DNA of 64,000 nt from Adiantum capillus-veneris (Eukaryota; Streptophyta; Polypodiopsida; Polypodiales; Pteridaceae), in NCBI GenBank assembly GCA_014529385.2, contig CM043950.1, forward strand, positions 77,495,935-77,559,934, read 5' to 3'. The position numbers were made by a program, and so were the translations under genes. Positions 21,292 through 32,553 of this stretch are shown here, in pieces; positions within the stretch are counted from its first letter, which is position 1; each line of letters opens with the position of its first letter. The notes beneath the pieces were generated by a model. It was not told the origin of the DNA and ran no database searches. It was given only the letters and a program-made list of their open reading frames with translations.

Positions 21292-22953
21292 TCACCAATC
21301 TTGAACAGCTCCCACTGCACGTAACCATGGTCTTCCCAGTATAATAGGATATGCTCCCAACCCTACTGGCATCACATGAAAATCAACCACTGCCTTTGCA
21401 TCATATGCCTCCACTTCTAAGCTCTTTACAACACCCAAGCATTTTACTTTTTGATGGTTTGCCAATCTGATCCGAAAACCTGACACCCCAGCCACTTTGA
21501 GACCCATCTTCTCAACGCATGAGTGTGTTATGACGCATATTTGGGCTCCGCCATCCACATAACCTTGTCCCAAATTTTTCCTTTTATGCCACACATCTAC
21601 TATTGGACAAATGTCTGCTAGCTCATCCATTGCCAACACCTTCACTGAACCTCTCTCTGGCTCTTTCTCCATTGGGTTAACCATCCTCTTCCACTGTCGC
21701 TTTAGCTTAGGCACCATCTCTATAAGCTGCCCAAAAGTAACATCTGCCTTCCTGCTCGTCAGATCCTCCTTCAAGTCATAGCTTAATTGCCCATCCCCTA
21801 GTGGAAAATCTGAAACATGAAACTTTCGATGAACTCTCCTTTTCGTCTTGGCCTTGACATCCTCGCCTTCATGGCTCTTTCCTTTCTTCTTACTAGGACC
21901 TGGGGCACTTCTTCCTTCCTTATCCTCTGTGGTCCTCTTCCCAATAGGCATCACTAATGTATCCTCTAGCTTTGATGCCTTCTCCAAGGTGACTACACTT
22001 AGCACTTTTGTCTTTCCCTTTTCCTCCTGGGTTAATCCGCTGGTTCCTTCGTCTCCCTTAATTTCGATGCCATAATCATTTGACCTAGTTAGCACCTGTC
22101 TTGGCAATGGATACATGTCTCCCCCCATCCTTGGTGGCTTATCACATTGCGGGCTGATGTGACCCAACTCTCCACAATTGTAACATGTGGGCGTCTGCCT
22201 CCAAAACCTACCATTGCTTTGTCCAACACCATTCCTAGGCCTTTCTTCACCTCCTTGCTGATTTGAAAACCTCCCTCGACCTCGATTATTTCCCACTTGA
22301 CCTAGCATGTTTAGGCTGAGATTCTTCATCAAATCTACCATTTGCCTCATGTCTTGCCTTAGCCCATCATCTTGCACTGCTGTAGTGACCACTGCTGGCA
22401 TAACTTGAGTAGTAACAGGAACTACTGGTTCATGATGAACCCTTGACATCCGCCCTTGTAAAGACTCTATAGGCTGAAATTCAGACCTCATTGGCAAAGA
22501 CTCCACCCCTAACTGGCTCATTTTCCTCAGCTTCCACTCTTTGTTCCTTGCTACCTCTAGTGCATCCTCATATGTCCTAGGCTTCTTTAGATCCACTCTC
22601 CAACGTATATTCTCCCAAAGACCAGCCAAGAACCTGTCCTTCTTCATCATGTCAGGCGGGGGTACCTGTGGTGCTAAAGCCTTGCACATTCGCTCCCATG
22701 CCAATGAAAACTTACGGATGTACGCATCTACTGGCTCACCTTCCTTCTGCACCAAACCTTGTACTTCTTGCCACACTTTGTCAGGATCTTCTATCTTCAC
22801 AAACTCCACTTCGAATCCATGCCTTAGATTGTCCCAACTCAATCTTATAGGTGGATCTGCTGCACGCAACTCCTCTTCAAATGCCTTGGACCAAACTCGT
22901 GCATCACTCTTCAAACAAATTTGGAGAAGGCGTAACATTTGCGTAGGGTCATG
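21292..22953 (-). pseudogene. gag: Tat copy 1 gag-protease, N-terminus deleted
   Basis: Gag frame from the HDPTQMLRLLQICLK block through the gag domain (FSLAWERMCKAL, DALEVARNKEWKLR), zinc knuckle CYNCGELGHISPQC and the protease motif YVDGGAQICVITHSC. Ends at TGA 21292-21294, where copy 2 has CGA, so the stop is a C-to-T change. The open frame upstream to 23019 is LTR sequence fused by the deletion. The first ~30 native gag codons are missing. Confidence 0.9.
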
Positions 22954-23844
22954 CTTGGGCCAACACCAATGGGGCAAACAGCTCACACAATATGGGTGAA
23001 ATAAGCCAGATACAATCACAAACTGGAGCAGAAACTTCGCTCATAAGAGAAACTTACACAGAAAAACAGCAGGAAAAGAGTGAGGAATTTGGCAAAATGG
23101 ACAGCGCCATCGCGTCCGGAACGGCCCAAAACCCCAGTCTACAATGTCAAAGTGCTTAAATCCGACCTCGGATGAGCAGTTTACGGCCAAAACAGGCTCC
23201 AAAATGAGCAAAAACACACCTGCCGCTGTTCCTCCTCTCTTCTCCACGTTTTTTCTGGTCTTCTCTCAGTTTTTTCAGTTCCCACACTTAGATTTTTTAG
23301 TTGGGCACCCTTGGCCTTTTAGATGACCTCAAACGGACCCCGAACAGGCCAAAAACTGACCTCGCAGTGCATAGTTGTCACCTTTTTGCATCATTCGCAC
23401 ACCTGGCACTCAGCTTTTTTCCAATAATGCACCTCGCCACCATGTGAAGTGGCCCCAAAAAAAGGTCCTCATGATGACCTTTCTGCATAATTCTCACAAG
23501 CAAACACCCACGTTGTGTTCGTCCTCATCTGCGTGCAAATATTGACCTCGTTCGCCCTCCTGACGCCACTAGATGCCATCTGACGCACCTGCTGACCTCA
23601 TGTCGTCGGCCCGCGGATAGCTTCCTCGAGAAGTTTTACGAGCTACCAACTCCTCCTTATTGTAGAAAAACACAATGGTACTAGTAACGATGAAAATCGA
23701 TGCACTATGTACATGGTGTCCTACCTGTACACATGTGGGCCCCATGTAACCACCTGGCTCTGGAAAATGGGCAATACTTTATTTGATGCACCATGCATGG
23801 GTATGTACATATGCGCAATCCCTTGCTCCAAAGAACTCCTGACA
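22954..23844 (-). repeat. Tat copy 1 5' LTR, 3' end deleted
   Basis: 891 bp matching 16779-17669. The junction to gag at 22953/22954 reads CCCAAG-CATGACCC (minus strand), with at most a 1-base overlap. The missing part corresponds to about 58408-59940 of copy 2. Confidence 0.88.
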
Positions 23845-23848
23845 ACGT

Positions 23849-25198
23849 GATGGATCACTTTTTATTGTCGATTCTGGTGCTACAGGAAATATGACATATC
23901 AGTTTAAGTGGCTCCATAACTATCATTCACTGCCAGTTCAACGTGTTGTTTATCTTGCTGATGATACTACTTGTCAAGTAAAGGGTATTGGAGACTTATA
24001 TCTTGGTACCTTATCTTCTTCCACTCGAATTTTGCGAGAAGTATTACATGTACCAGATCTTCAACGTGATCTTCTTTCAGTTGCTAGACTTGTTGATCTT
24101 GGTCTGTTTGTTGGATTTGATTATACCAAATGCCGAATTGAGAAAAATGGATAGACTATAGCCACTGCTCCTCAAAACAGTAATTTGTTTGAACTCTCTC
24201 TCAACGATGCTGTAGCAAATATTGTCACTGCTCCAGGTGATCATGATTGCAAAGTATGGCATCACCGTTTTGTTCATGCTGATTTCTCAAAACTCCTTGA
24301 TCTTCAACGTCGTGATCTTGTTCATGGCATGGATCTTAAAGACCATCCCCATATGGGAATTTGTGAATTTTGTGCTCTTGGAAAACACAATCGTAAACCC
24401 TTTCCTCTTTCAAATACAACTCATTCTCATGACATATTGGATCTTGTTCATACTGATATATGTGGACCTCTACCTTCTTCAAGATCACAATATCGCTACT
24501 TCATTACTTTCATTGATGATTTCTCAAGGTATAAGACTGTATTTCTACTTAGACAAAAATCTGAAGCCTTATCTGTTTTCAAACAATTCCACAAGGCTGC
24601 GGAACTTCAAACTGGTCGTCGCCTTAAGAAGCTTCGTAGTGACAATGGAGGCGAATATGTTTCTCGAGAGTTTGTGAGTTACTGTTCTGACAGTGGAATT
24701 CATCATGAACACACTATTCTATATTCGCCTCAACAAAATGGTGTTGCTGAACGAAAGAATCGCACTATTCTCAATGTTGTAAGATGTATGCTGATTCATT
24801 CTGTCTTATCTTGTGTTTTCTTGGCTGAAGCTACTTTGACAGCAGCATTTATTCAGAATCATCTTCCTACTACTGCACCCTCTGGTAAGATACCCATCAC
24901 AGCATGGATAGGTGACATTCATTCTGTATCTCATTTTCGAACCTATGGATATATTGCTTATATTCATGTTCCCAAAGAAACACGAACAAAGCTTGATGCT
25001 CCTGGTCTTAAAGTTATTTTTATTGGATATTCTGACACTTCCAAAGGCTACAAATTCTATGACCCTTCCTCCAAGAAAGTAATTGTGAATCGTGATGCTA
25101 CTTTTAACGAACAGCTTATGGGAGGCTCATGGTCCATGGATGATTCTGATGATACTAAATCATTGCTTCAGGCTTTTTTCATTTCTTTCAGAAGATGA
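23849..25198 (+). pseudogene. pol: Copia protease and integrase
   Basis: Resumes with the aspartic protease motif FIVDSGATGNMT. Then comes the GAG-pre-integrase zinc-binding block WHHRFVHADF ... CEFCALGKHNRKPF, and the integrase core with HTDICGPL, LRSDNGGEYVSREF and QQNGVAERKNRT (D,D,E catalytic pattern visible). One TAG at 24152-24154 lies between protease and integrase. The frame ends at TGA 25196-25198 after a probable 1-base insertion in a T run near 25175-25190. Confidence 0.9.
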
Positions 25199-26426
25199 AA
25201 CTCTTCCTATAGAGCAACTTTCCTCTTCACAACCATCCATTCCAAATGTTGCCAATGATGATATTGATATTTTTGTTGATCTGCCTATTGACTTTGAACA
25301 TGGCTCATGTCATGTTTATGATGACGATATTGCTGATAATGCTTTTTCTACTTTTGAAGATCCCATTACTTATGATGAAACTATCTCTTCACCACAAAAG
25401 GATCAATGGCAAGAGGCTATGGAAGCAGAGTACGATTCTCTTATCTCTAAAGGTACATGGATACTAACTGAATTGCCTCCTGGTCGTACAGCTATTAAAT
25501 GTAAGTGGGTGTATAAAACAAAAGTAAAAGCAGATGGATCTTTTGACAAGTTCAAAGCGCGTTTAGTTGCAAAAGGTTACTCCCAAGTAGCTGGTGTTGA
25601 TTATCAAGAGACTTTTTCACCAATTGTTCGCATTACAAGTGTTCGAGTTTTATTGGCATTTGCTGTTCAATTTGATTTAGAAACTCATCAAACGGATGTG
25701 CGAACTGCTTTTCTTAATGGTGACTTGGAAGAGGAAATTTATATGGAACAACCAGAAGGGTTTGTTATTCCAGGTAAAGAAGACCTTGTTGCTCAACTCC
25801 ATAAGGCACTATATGATCTCAAACAAGCTTCGCGAGCCTGGTATACAAAATTTGATCTTTTTCTCACCTCTAAAGGATTCATCTCTTGCTCGTCAGACCC
25901 CAACTTATACATAAAACGCCAAGGTAGCAGTTTTGTGATTCCTTCTCTTTATGTGGATGATACCATCCTTGTTTACAATGATTTGGGATTTCTTCAGCAA
26001 GTGAAAAAGTTATTGTCTTCTGCATTCGATATGGTGGATCTTGGAGAGATTCACTCTTGTCTTGGCATTCAAATCCAACGGAACCGTACAAAAGGTATTT
26101 TATTCCTTCGACAGTCAAAGTTTATTGCAGATACTATTCAAAAATTTGATATGGAATCTGCACATTCATCCAACACACCTTGTCTTGCGAGCTCTACGAA
26201 GAATACTTCTGACAATGGCAGTCAACTTGTCACAAATCAACCTTATGCTAACTTGATTGGATGTCTTCAGTTTGTTGGCATGAACACTCATCCTGATATT
26301 CTCTTTGCTGCTAACTATCTTGGACAACATCTTGCATGTCCTTCTCTTAAGCATTGGTCTACTGCAAAGCGTGTATTGAAATACTTGAAAGGCACTATAG
26401 ATTTTGGTTTAGTCTATCGACGATAA
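25199..26426 (+). pseudogene. pol: Copia reverse transcriptase
   Basis: In the frame shifted from integrase. RVT_2 domain from WQEAMEAEYDSLISKGTW through KWVYKTKVKADG, RLVAKGYSQVAGVDYQETF, TAFLNGDLEEEIYMEQPEGF and the catalytic SLYVDDTIL to YLKGTIDFGL. Ends at TAA 26424-26426; the same frame continues into RNase H. Confidence 0.92.
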
Positions 26427-26939
26427 CTCACATCGGATTCTATGCAATCTCTTTCTCTTTTGGGTTACACAGATGCAGACTGGGCAAGCTCACATTTATC
26501 TATGCGATCTACTAGTGGAAATTGCTTCTTTATAAATGGTTGTCTTGTTTCTTGGACCAGCAAGAAACAACGTTGTGTTGCAGTTTCTACGACTGAGTCT
26601 GAATATGTTGTGACATCACTTGCAGCTCGTGAGTTGATTTGGCTTCGACAAATGCTGGTTGATATTGGTCACTCTCCTCTTTCTAGCACACCCTTGCGGT
26701 GTGACAACCACAGTGCTATTAGTCTTGCAAAAGACTATGTTCAACATAATAAGTCAAAGCACATTGTTGTCCATTATCATTATGTCAGGTATGAAGTACG
26801 CAAGGGAACCATTATGGTTGAACACTGCCCAAGTGACCAGATGATTGCAAACATTTTGACGAAAGGCCTCAATGAGTCACGTTTCATCCTCTTGCGCTCG
26901 GAGCTTGGAGTTGCTTCGGCCTCACTCTTTCTAGATTAG
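26427..26939 (+). pseudogene. pol: Copia RNase H
   Basis: In frame with the RT after one TAA. GYTDADWASSHLSMRSTSG, SWTSKKQRCVAVSTTESEY and the KHIVVHYHYVR block are the usual Ty1-type RNase H motifs. Ends at a normal stop, 26937-26939. Confidence 0.9.
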
Positions 26940-27174
26940 CTTCTTTTCTATTGTAATAGCTTTGTACATATAACATTGTAATCTTTTAGGTACCATGCAC
27001 TATGCACACTCCACATTTGCACCTTGTGATATCTAAGTCACTTGAATATTTGTACATAGATGCACAATTCACTTTCACATCATCACCGCTGGTTCATATT
27101 TCACATTGTATAGGGGCTTGGGTTGTTCCCTTGCACTCCCCAAGGGTTTTTTCATCCAAATCTAGAGACCTTTG

Positions 27175-27186
27175 TTTGAGTGGGGG
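27175..27186 (+). other. Copia polypurine tract
   Basis: TTTGAGTGGGGG abutting the 3' LTR. A small inverted repeat (CCCTTG...CAAGGG, 27128-27146) lies 28 bp upstream. Both are shared with the two TRIM-like elements. Confidence 0.85.
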
Positions 27187-27329
27187 TGTTGGAGCTATAT
27201 ATGGCTCACTCTAGTGAACTTGGTCTCACCTATATATTTGTATCTTGTCCTCAATATGAATTAGTCTTTGGGAGCGTATATGGTGTGTCTCTTGTCTCAT
27301 CTCTCTCTCTTTCTCTCTACATCTCAACA
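27187..27329 (+). repeat. Copia 3' LTR
   Basis: 143 bp, about four differences from the 5' LTR, followed by ACCAC. Confidence 0.92.
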
Positions 27330-27334
27330 ACCAC

Positions 27335-27554
27335 CACCAGGTGCCCCAACGCTGCCATGATGCTTATGGTTTCCTAGTGGAGTAGCATTGTGTTCGCCTT
27401 CATGTTGGCCATCAAGGTCCAAATAGATATCACGCTCTCGTGCTGCTTTTCCCCGCAGAGCCTCACCACGCTCCCAATTTGCTTGTTCCAGATCTTCTCG
27501 CAGTCGCCAAATCAGATCTTCTTGCTCCTTCATCTTCCTCTAGTAACCTTCCAT
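27335..27554 (-). pseudogene. Array gag copy 3, 5' part
   Basis: Start ATG at 27554 and the N-terminal coil (MKEQEDLIWRLREDLEQANW), ending at the copia right border in the Gly-rich linker. Confidence 0.7.
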
Positions 27555-27910
27555 GTCTAGGATCAACCGCTTGCTCTGATACCAATTGTCAGAGGAACAG
27601 AATAATAGAGATAGACAACAAAACATAGAGAAAGAGATGTTCTTATTGATGAATTTTTTACTGAGTTTTGATATAACAGAGGAACAATTGAATATGGGCG
27701 CACTCCATTGTATGGAGCTTCAACCTCCCGATCACCCGTGCCGCTTGCATGTAGCGTCTCCCTTGCACTAGCACTGACACTCGCAATCGCACTCACAGAA
27801 GAGGAGTTCTGTGAATGATCCCCAAACACACCACCCGTCGTTCTTTTATCCTTCTTTTCCTCGAAAAGCATGCGACTTCTCAAAATAGCCACTTTTTAGG
27901 CGTTCGATCG

Positions 27911-28363
27911 ACTCGATTTTTGCACCAAGTATACTTGCAAGAATAGGATAAGAACGTGATCGCGAAGCGATCCTTAAAGGTTAGATTTTTAGGTATATAC
28001 TTGTAAAGTCGCATAAACTTCTCCTTATACTCATGTAGAATAAGACTTGGCTCATCCAAAGGTCGCTGTTGAAACTTGTTAAACTCCATCTTTCTATCCA
28101 TTTCATAGTGTGGAGAACAATATCTTTTTATACCTTTGCGTTTTGAATTCCTCCCAAGTGATTGGAGTAACCTTTATTCGCCGTTTAAGGTAGGCTTTCC
28201 ACCAAAGCTTTGCGGTTTCTCGAAGATGAACAACTGCAACCTTTGCTTTTGCTTTTTTAGAGAACTTCTTCAATGCAAAATTATCTTCTAACTCTTCAAT
28301 CCATGCTTCAAGATCTTTGTCAGCTTTCTTGATGCCATTAAAATCGTTAACCTTTGCCTTCTT
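27911..28363 (-). pseudogene. Array gag copy 4, 3' part (split by TRIM-like element 1)
   Basis: C-terminal half of gag (VHEYKEKF-type helix block, FTDRF, TWCKN). The 5' half continues at 30984-31392 beyond the insertion. The target duplication TTCTT occurs at both borders. Confidence 0.75.
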
Positions 28364-28519
28364 TGTTGAGCTTATATGTGAAGCTACTCAATATATGGCT
28401 TCTCTGTATATGGCACCCAGGTCCCCTCTATATATACATCATCTCATGTGTGTATTCTACACACTTTGGGGTTCTACTTCTGTGTTCTCTCCTTCTCTCA
28501 ACATGGTATTAGAGCAGTA

Positions 28520-29345
28520 CGTTTTTGTTTTCGATTTTTCTCCTGATCAAAATCGATTTTGCAGAAACTTTGCAGAATCGATGTGGTCTACAACTTTGCA
28601 GAAGGAAGTTTCTTCAAATTCTGCACCGATTTTGAGTTATCGTTCACGGACTGCGTACATACCTGAAAAACAGCTTCCGCGTTTTGTTTTTGATTTTTTT
28701 GCTAATTAAAAACGATTTTGCAGAAACTACTCGCATAGGAGACTGGAATGGATGTGGTCTACAACTTTGCAGAAGCAAGTTTTTTCAAATTCTGCACCGA
28801 TTTTGAGTTATCGTTCGCGGACTGCGTACATACCTAAAAAGAAACTTCCACTTTTTGTTTTTGATTTTTCTACTAATTGGAAACGATTTAGCAGAAACTA
28901 CCCGCCTTAGGAGACCGGAATCGATGTGGTCTACAACTTTCCAGAAGGAAGTGTTTTCAAATTCTGCACCGATTTTGAGTTATTGTTCGCGGACTGCGTA
29001 CATACCTGAAAAGCAACTTCCGCTTTTTGTTTTTGATTTTTTTGCTAATTGAAAACGATTTTGCAGAAACTACCTAGAGGAAGACCGGAATGGATGTGGT
29101 CTACAACTTTGCAGAAGGAAGTTTTTTCAAATTCTGCACCGATTTTGAGTTATCGTTCGCGGACTGCGTACATACCTAAAAAGCAACTTTCGCTTTTTGT
29201 TTTTGATTTTTCTGCTAATTGGAAACGATTTTGCAGAAACTACCCGCGTGAGAGACCGGAATCGATGTGTTCTACAACTTTGCAGAAGAAACTAGCCGCT
29301 ATGGGAGACCGGAATCAATGTGGTCTATAACTTTGCAGAAGGAAG
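28520..29345. repeat. 171-bp tandem repeat inside TRIM-like element 1
   Basis: ATGTGGTCTACAACTTTGCA recurs at 28581, 28752, 28924, 29094 and (ATGTGTTC) 29265, a period of 170-172 bp, then once more after only 53 bp at 29318. Each unit also carries TTTTGAGTTATCGTTC and GGACTGCGTACAT. Confidence 0.88.
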
Positions 29346-29679
29346 TTTCTCTAAATTCTGCACCGATTTTGGGTTATCGTCTCGGACTGCGAATATGTTT
29401 GAAAATCAAAATTTTACTTTTTGCTTTTGATTTTTCTCATAATTGAAAACTTCTCAATTATATTTTTCTTCATCAATCATATATTTGGTACTGACGTAAC
29501 TTTGCTGCAGAAGCCAGTTACACTTTGTTCCGATTCAGTTGAGCCGTTGATGATCATCCAAATTCTATCGAGCTACTGTTGGTACATGATCTTTTGTTAT
29601 ATGATATACTCGTTCATTGATTCTCGTATAATTATTCTTTTAGAGATATAGTTTACGTCGTTTTATTGATAATTTCTCA

Positions 29680-30130
29680 TTGATACCATAGTGATTTTGA
29701 TGGTACCATGATGATGTTTTGTTAATACTTTGGTCATGGTGATTTTCGTTGATACCATGATGATATGTCATTGATACCATGGTTATTCTCGGTGGTGCCA
29801 TGATGATATTTCATTGATACCATGGTTATTCTCGGTGATGCCATGATGATGTTTCGTTGATACCATGGTTATTCTCGGTGATGCCATGATGTTGTTTCGT
29901 TGATTCCATGGTGATTTTTGTTGATACCATGATGATATTTTGTTGATACCATGATTATTCTCGGTGATACCATGATGTTGTTTCGTTGATACCATGGTTA
30001 TTCTCGGTGATGCCATGATGATGTTTCGTTGATACCATGGTTATTCTCGGTGATGCCATAATGTTGTTTCGTTGATACAATGATTATTCTCGGTGATATC
30101 ATGATGCTTTTCGTTGATACCATGGTCATT
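29680..30130. repeat. Minisatellite GATACCATGATG / CATGGTTATTCTCGGTG
   Basis: Short units (about 29-31 bp, alternating in pairs) repeat for about 450 bp. The minus-strand ORF across it is a product of the repeat. Confidence 0.85.
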
Positions 30131-30983
30131 TATTCATTTTTATTGATATAATGATGATATTTTGTTAATACTTTGATGGTATTCATTGATCACTACATTG
30201 ATAAATGTTGTTTTATGTAGTATATACACATATCATTTGTATCACGTAATCACACATTTTGTACTTTTACGTTTATACTTTATGTACCATATGTTGTCGT
30301 GCGTATATATGTCGTCAAAAGAGTGGCGTCGCGAACCATCTCTTATGGCATTGTGAACGTAATTATTTCATTAACGATGCTAATAATTTTCATGACATGT
30401 TCTTTTTGGAGTCTATGATCTATGTAGGATTGATCAAAGAATTGATTTTATGAAGACAAACTTGGTGACAATAAAAGATTTATGAAGATATGTTTGGTGA
30501 TGCCATATTGATGACAACATGAAGACATGTTTGGTGATGCGATATTGATGACAAGCTACACAGCAGATTCACGGAGACACTTTTGATTACAAGCTAATCG
30601 ATAGCTTTTATACCTCTTTATTGAACCTTTGTATTCATTATTGTATTTGATAGGATAGGAGTAATGTAACTCCTCATAAAACATTCACTGTAAAAGGAGT
30701 GATGTAGCTCCTCGTAAACATTTGTATATTTAATGATTTTTATAATATAACGGTGGGTGTATATAGAGCTGTGGGTTTTTCCCTTGATCCCCCAAGGGTT
30801 TTTTCATCCACAGTTAGGGACCCTTATTTGAGCGGGGGTGTTGAGCTTATATGTGAAGCTACTCAATATATGGCTTCTCTATATATGGCACTCAGGTCCC
30901 CTCTATATATACATCATCTCATGTGTGTATTCTACACACTTTGGGGTTCTACTTCTGTGTTCTCTCCTTCTCTCAACATTCTT

Positions 30984-31392
30984 GAAGACTTTCTACAAAC
31001 CTGCCTTTTTAGAATCTTCATCTGTATCTTCTTTGTCACCTCTCCTTCTTCATCCTCTCGTTTCATTAGTTTCAGCTTCACCATCATCCCATTCTCTTTC
31101 GTGTTGACAATATCTACATCCACCACTACCTTTCCGACCATAACCAGTTCCACCATCACCACTATCACCAGCGCCAGGTGCCACAGCGCCGCCACGATGA
31201 TTATGGTTTCTTGGTGAAGTAGCATGGTTTTCGCCTCCATATTCGCCATCAAGATCCACATAGATATCAGACTCTTGTGCTGCTTTGCCCTGCAGAGCCT
31301 CAGCACGCTCTCGATTTTCTTATTCCAGAAAATTCTCACAGTCGCTGAATCAGGTCTTCTTGCACCTTCATCTTCCTCTCGTATCCTTCTAT
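30984..31392 (-). pseudogene. Array gag copy 4, 5' part
   Basis: N-terminal coil and Gly-rich linker. As in copy 1, the normal start Met is ATA (LDIEGYERKMK), suggesting copies 1 and 4 share ancestry. Frames are broken by small indels. Confidence 0.7.
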
Positions 31393-31738
31393 GTCTAGAA
31401 TCAACTGCTTGCTCTGATACCAATTGTCACAGGAACAGAATAATAGAGATAGACACCAAAAGATAGATAAAGAGATCTTTGTATTGATGAAATTTTTGGA
31501 GAGTTTTGATACAACAAAGGAGAAATTTAGTATATGGGCGCACTCCGTTGTACGGAGCTCGAACCTCCCGACCACCCCCGAGCTTCAGTCAGATTGCATG
31601 CAGCACTCGCACTCGCACTCGCAGAAGAGGAGATCTATGAATGATCCCCAAACGTACCACGCACCATTCTTTTATCCTACTTTTCCTCGAAAAGCATGTG
31701 ACTTCTCAAAATAGCCGCTTTTTAGGCGTTTGGTTGAC

Positions 31739-32553
31739 TCAATTTTCTCAACAAGTATACATGCGAGAATAAGATAAGAACGTGATCACAAAGCGATCCG
31801 TAAAGCTTCGATTTTCAGGTGTATACTTGTGAAGTCGCATAAACTTCTCCTTATACTCATGTACAGTAAGACTTGGCTTGTCCTCAGGTTGCAGCTGAAA
31901 CTTGTAAAACTCCATCTTTTTATAACAATATCTTTTTATACGCTTACATTTTGAATTCCTCCCAAGTGATTGGAGTAACCTTTGTTCGTTGTTTAAGGTA
32001 AGATTTCCACCAAATCTTTGTGGTTTGTCGAAGATGAACAACTGCAACCTTTGCTTTTGCTTCTTCAGAGAACTTCTTCAATGCAAAATAATCTTGTAAC
32101 TCTTCAATTCATGCTTTAAGATCTTTGTCACTTCTCTCGAATGCCATTAAACTCGTTAACCTTTGGCTTCTTGAAGACTTGCCGCAAAGCTGCCTTTTCA
32201 GAATCTTCATTTGTATCTTTTTCGTCACGTCTACTTCTTCGTCCTCCCCTTTCATTAATTTTAGCTTCACCATCATCCCGTTCTCTTCCATGTTGTAGAA
32301 CTCTACGTCCACCACAACCGTTCCCACCATCACCACTTCCACCATCACCAGTATCACCACCGCCAGGTGCCCGAGCGCTGCCACAATGATTATGGTTTCC
32401 TGGTGGAGTAGCATTGTGTTCACCTTCATGTTCGCCATCCAGGTCCAAATAGATATTAGGCTCTCGTGCTGCTTTGCACCACTGTTCCAGATCTTCTCGC
32501 ACTCGCCGAATCAGATCTTCTTGCTCCTTCATCTTCCTCTAGTATCCTTCCAT
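31739..32553 (-). pseudogene. Array gag copy 5
   Basis: Start ATG at 32553. The coil is shortened by an internal deletion (EDLEQWCKAAREPN) and the Gly-rich linker is intact. The C-terminal block YKKMEFYKFQLQPEDKPSLT has lost the SPHYEMD segment by a short deletion. Confidence 0.75.

Larger units (their letters stand above)
16530..23844 (-). mobile_element. Tat-type Ty3/gypsy element, copy 1, nested in copia
   Basis: Minus-strand element inserted into the copia gag-protease frame. The TG...CA outer ends are TGTCAGGAG at 23844 and CGCTCACA (minus strand) at 16530. ACGT is found at both borders (16526-16529 and 23845-23848), and removal of the element restores the copia frame exactly. The 3' LTR is complete. 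The 5' LTR lacks its 3' quarter, and PBS, leader and the first gag codons are deleted. The pol is open throughout. The two LTRs differ at roughly 20 positions over the shared ~890 bp. Confidence 0.93.
14263..27329 (+). mobile_element. Ty1/copia LTR retrotransposon, degraded, with nested Tat element
   Basis: Complete structure: 143-bp LTRs at 14263-14405 and 27187-27329, TGTTGGAGC...TCTCAACA ends, 5-bp target duplication ACCAC (14258-14262 and 27330-27334), PBS, gag with two zinc knuckles, protease, integrase, RT, RNase H in copia order, and a polypurine tract. The LTRs differ at about four positions. Coding sequence is broken by TAG at 15513 and 24152, a frame change near 25190, TAA at 26424 and the nested gypsy insertion 16530-23844. 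Without the nested element it would be about 5.7 kb. Confidence 0.93.
28364..30978 (+). mobile_element. TRIM-like non-autonomous copia element 1
   Basis: 2615 bp, 140-bp LTRs (28364-28503, 30839-30978) differing at two positions, TSD TTCTT (28359-28363 and 30979-30983), PBS TGGTATTAGAGC at 28504, PPT TTTGAGCGGGGG at 30827-30838. No protein domain. The interior consists of a 171-bp tandem repeat, a minisatellite and AT-rich DNA. It is inserted into array gag copy 4. Confidence 0.9.

Noticed and set aside
22541-22999. 152-codon ORF opposite Tat gag (also 59940-60353 and 45150-45551)
   Set aside because: Shadow of the gag frame; conserved only because gag is.
29783-30016. Repeat-protein-like ORF on the minus strand
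   Set aside because: Translation of the minisatellite; unit phase drifts and no flanking coding sequence.
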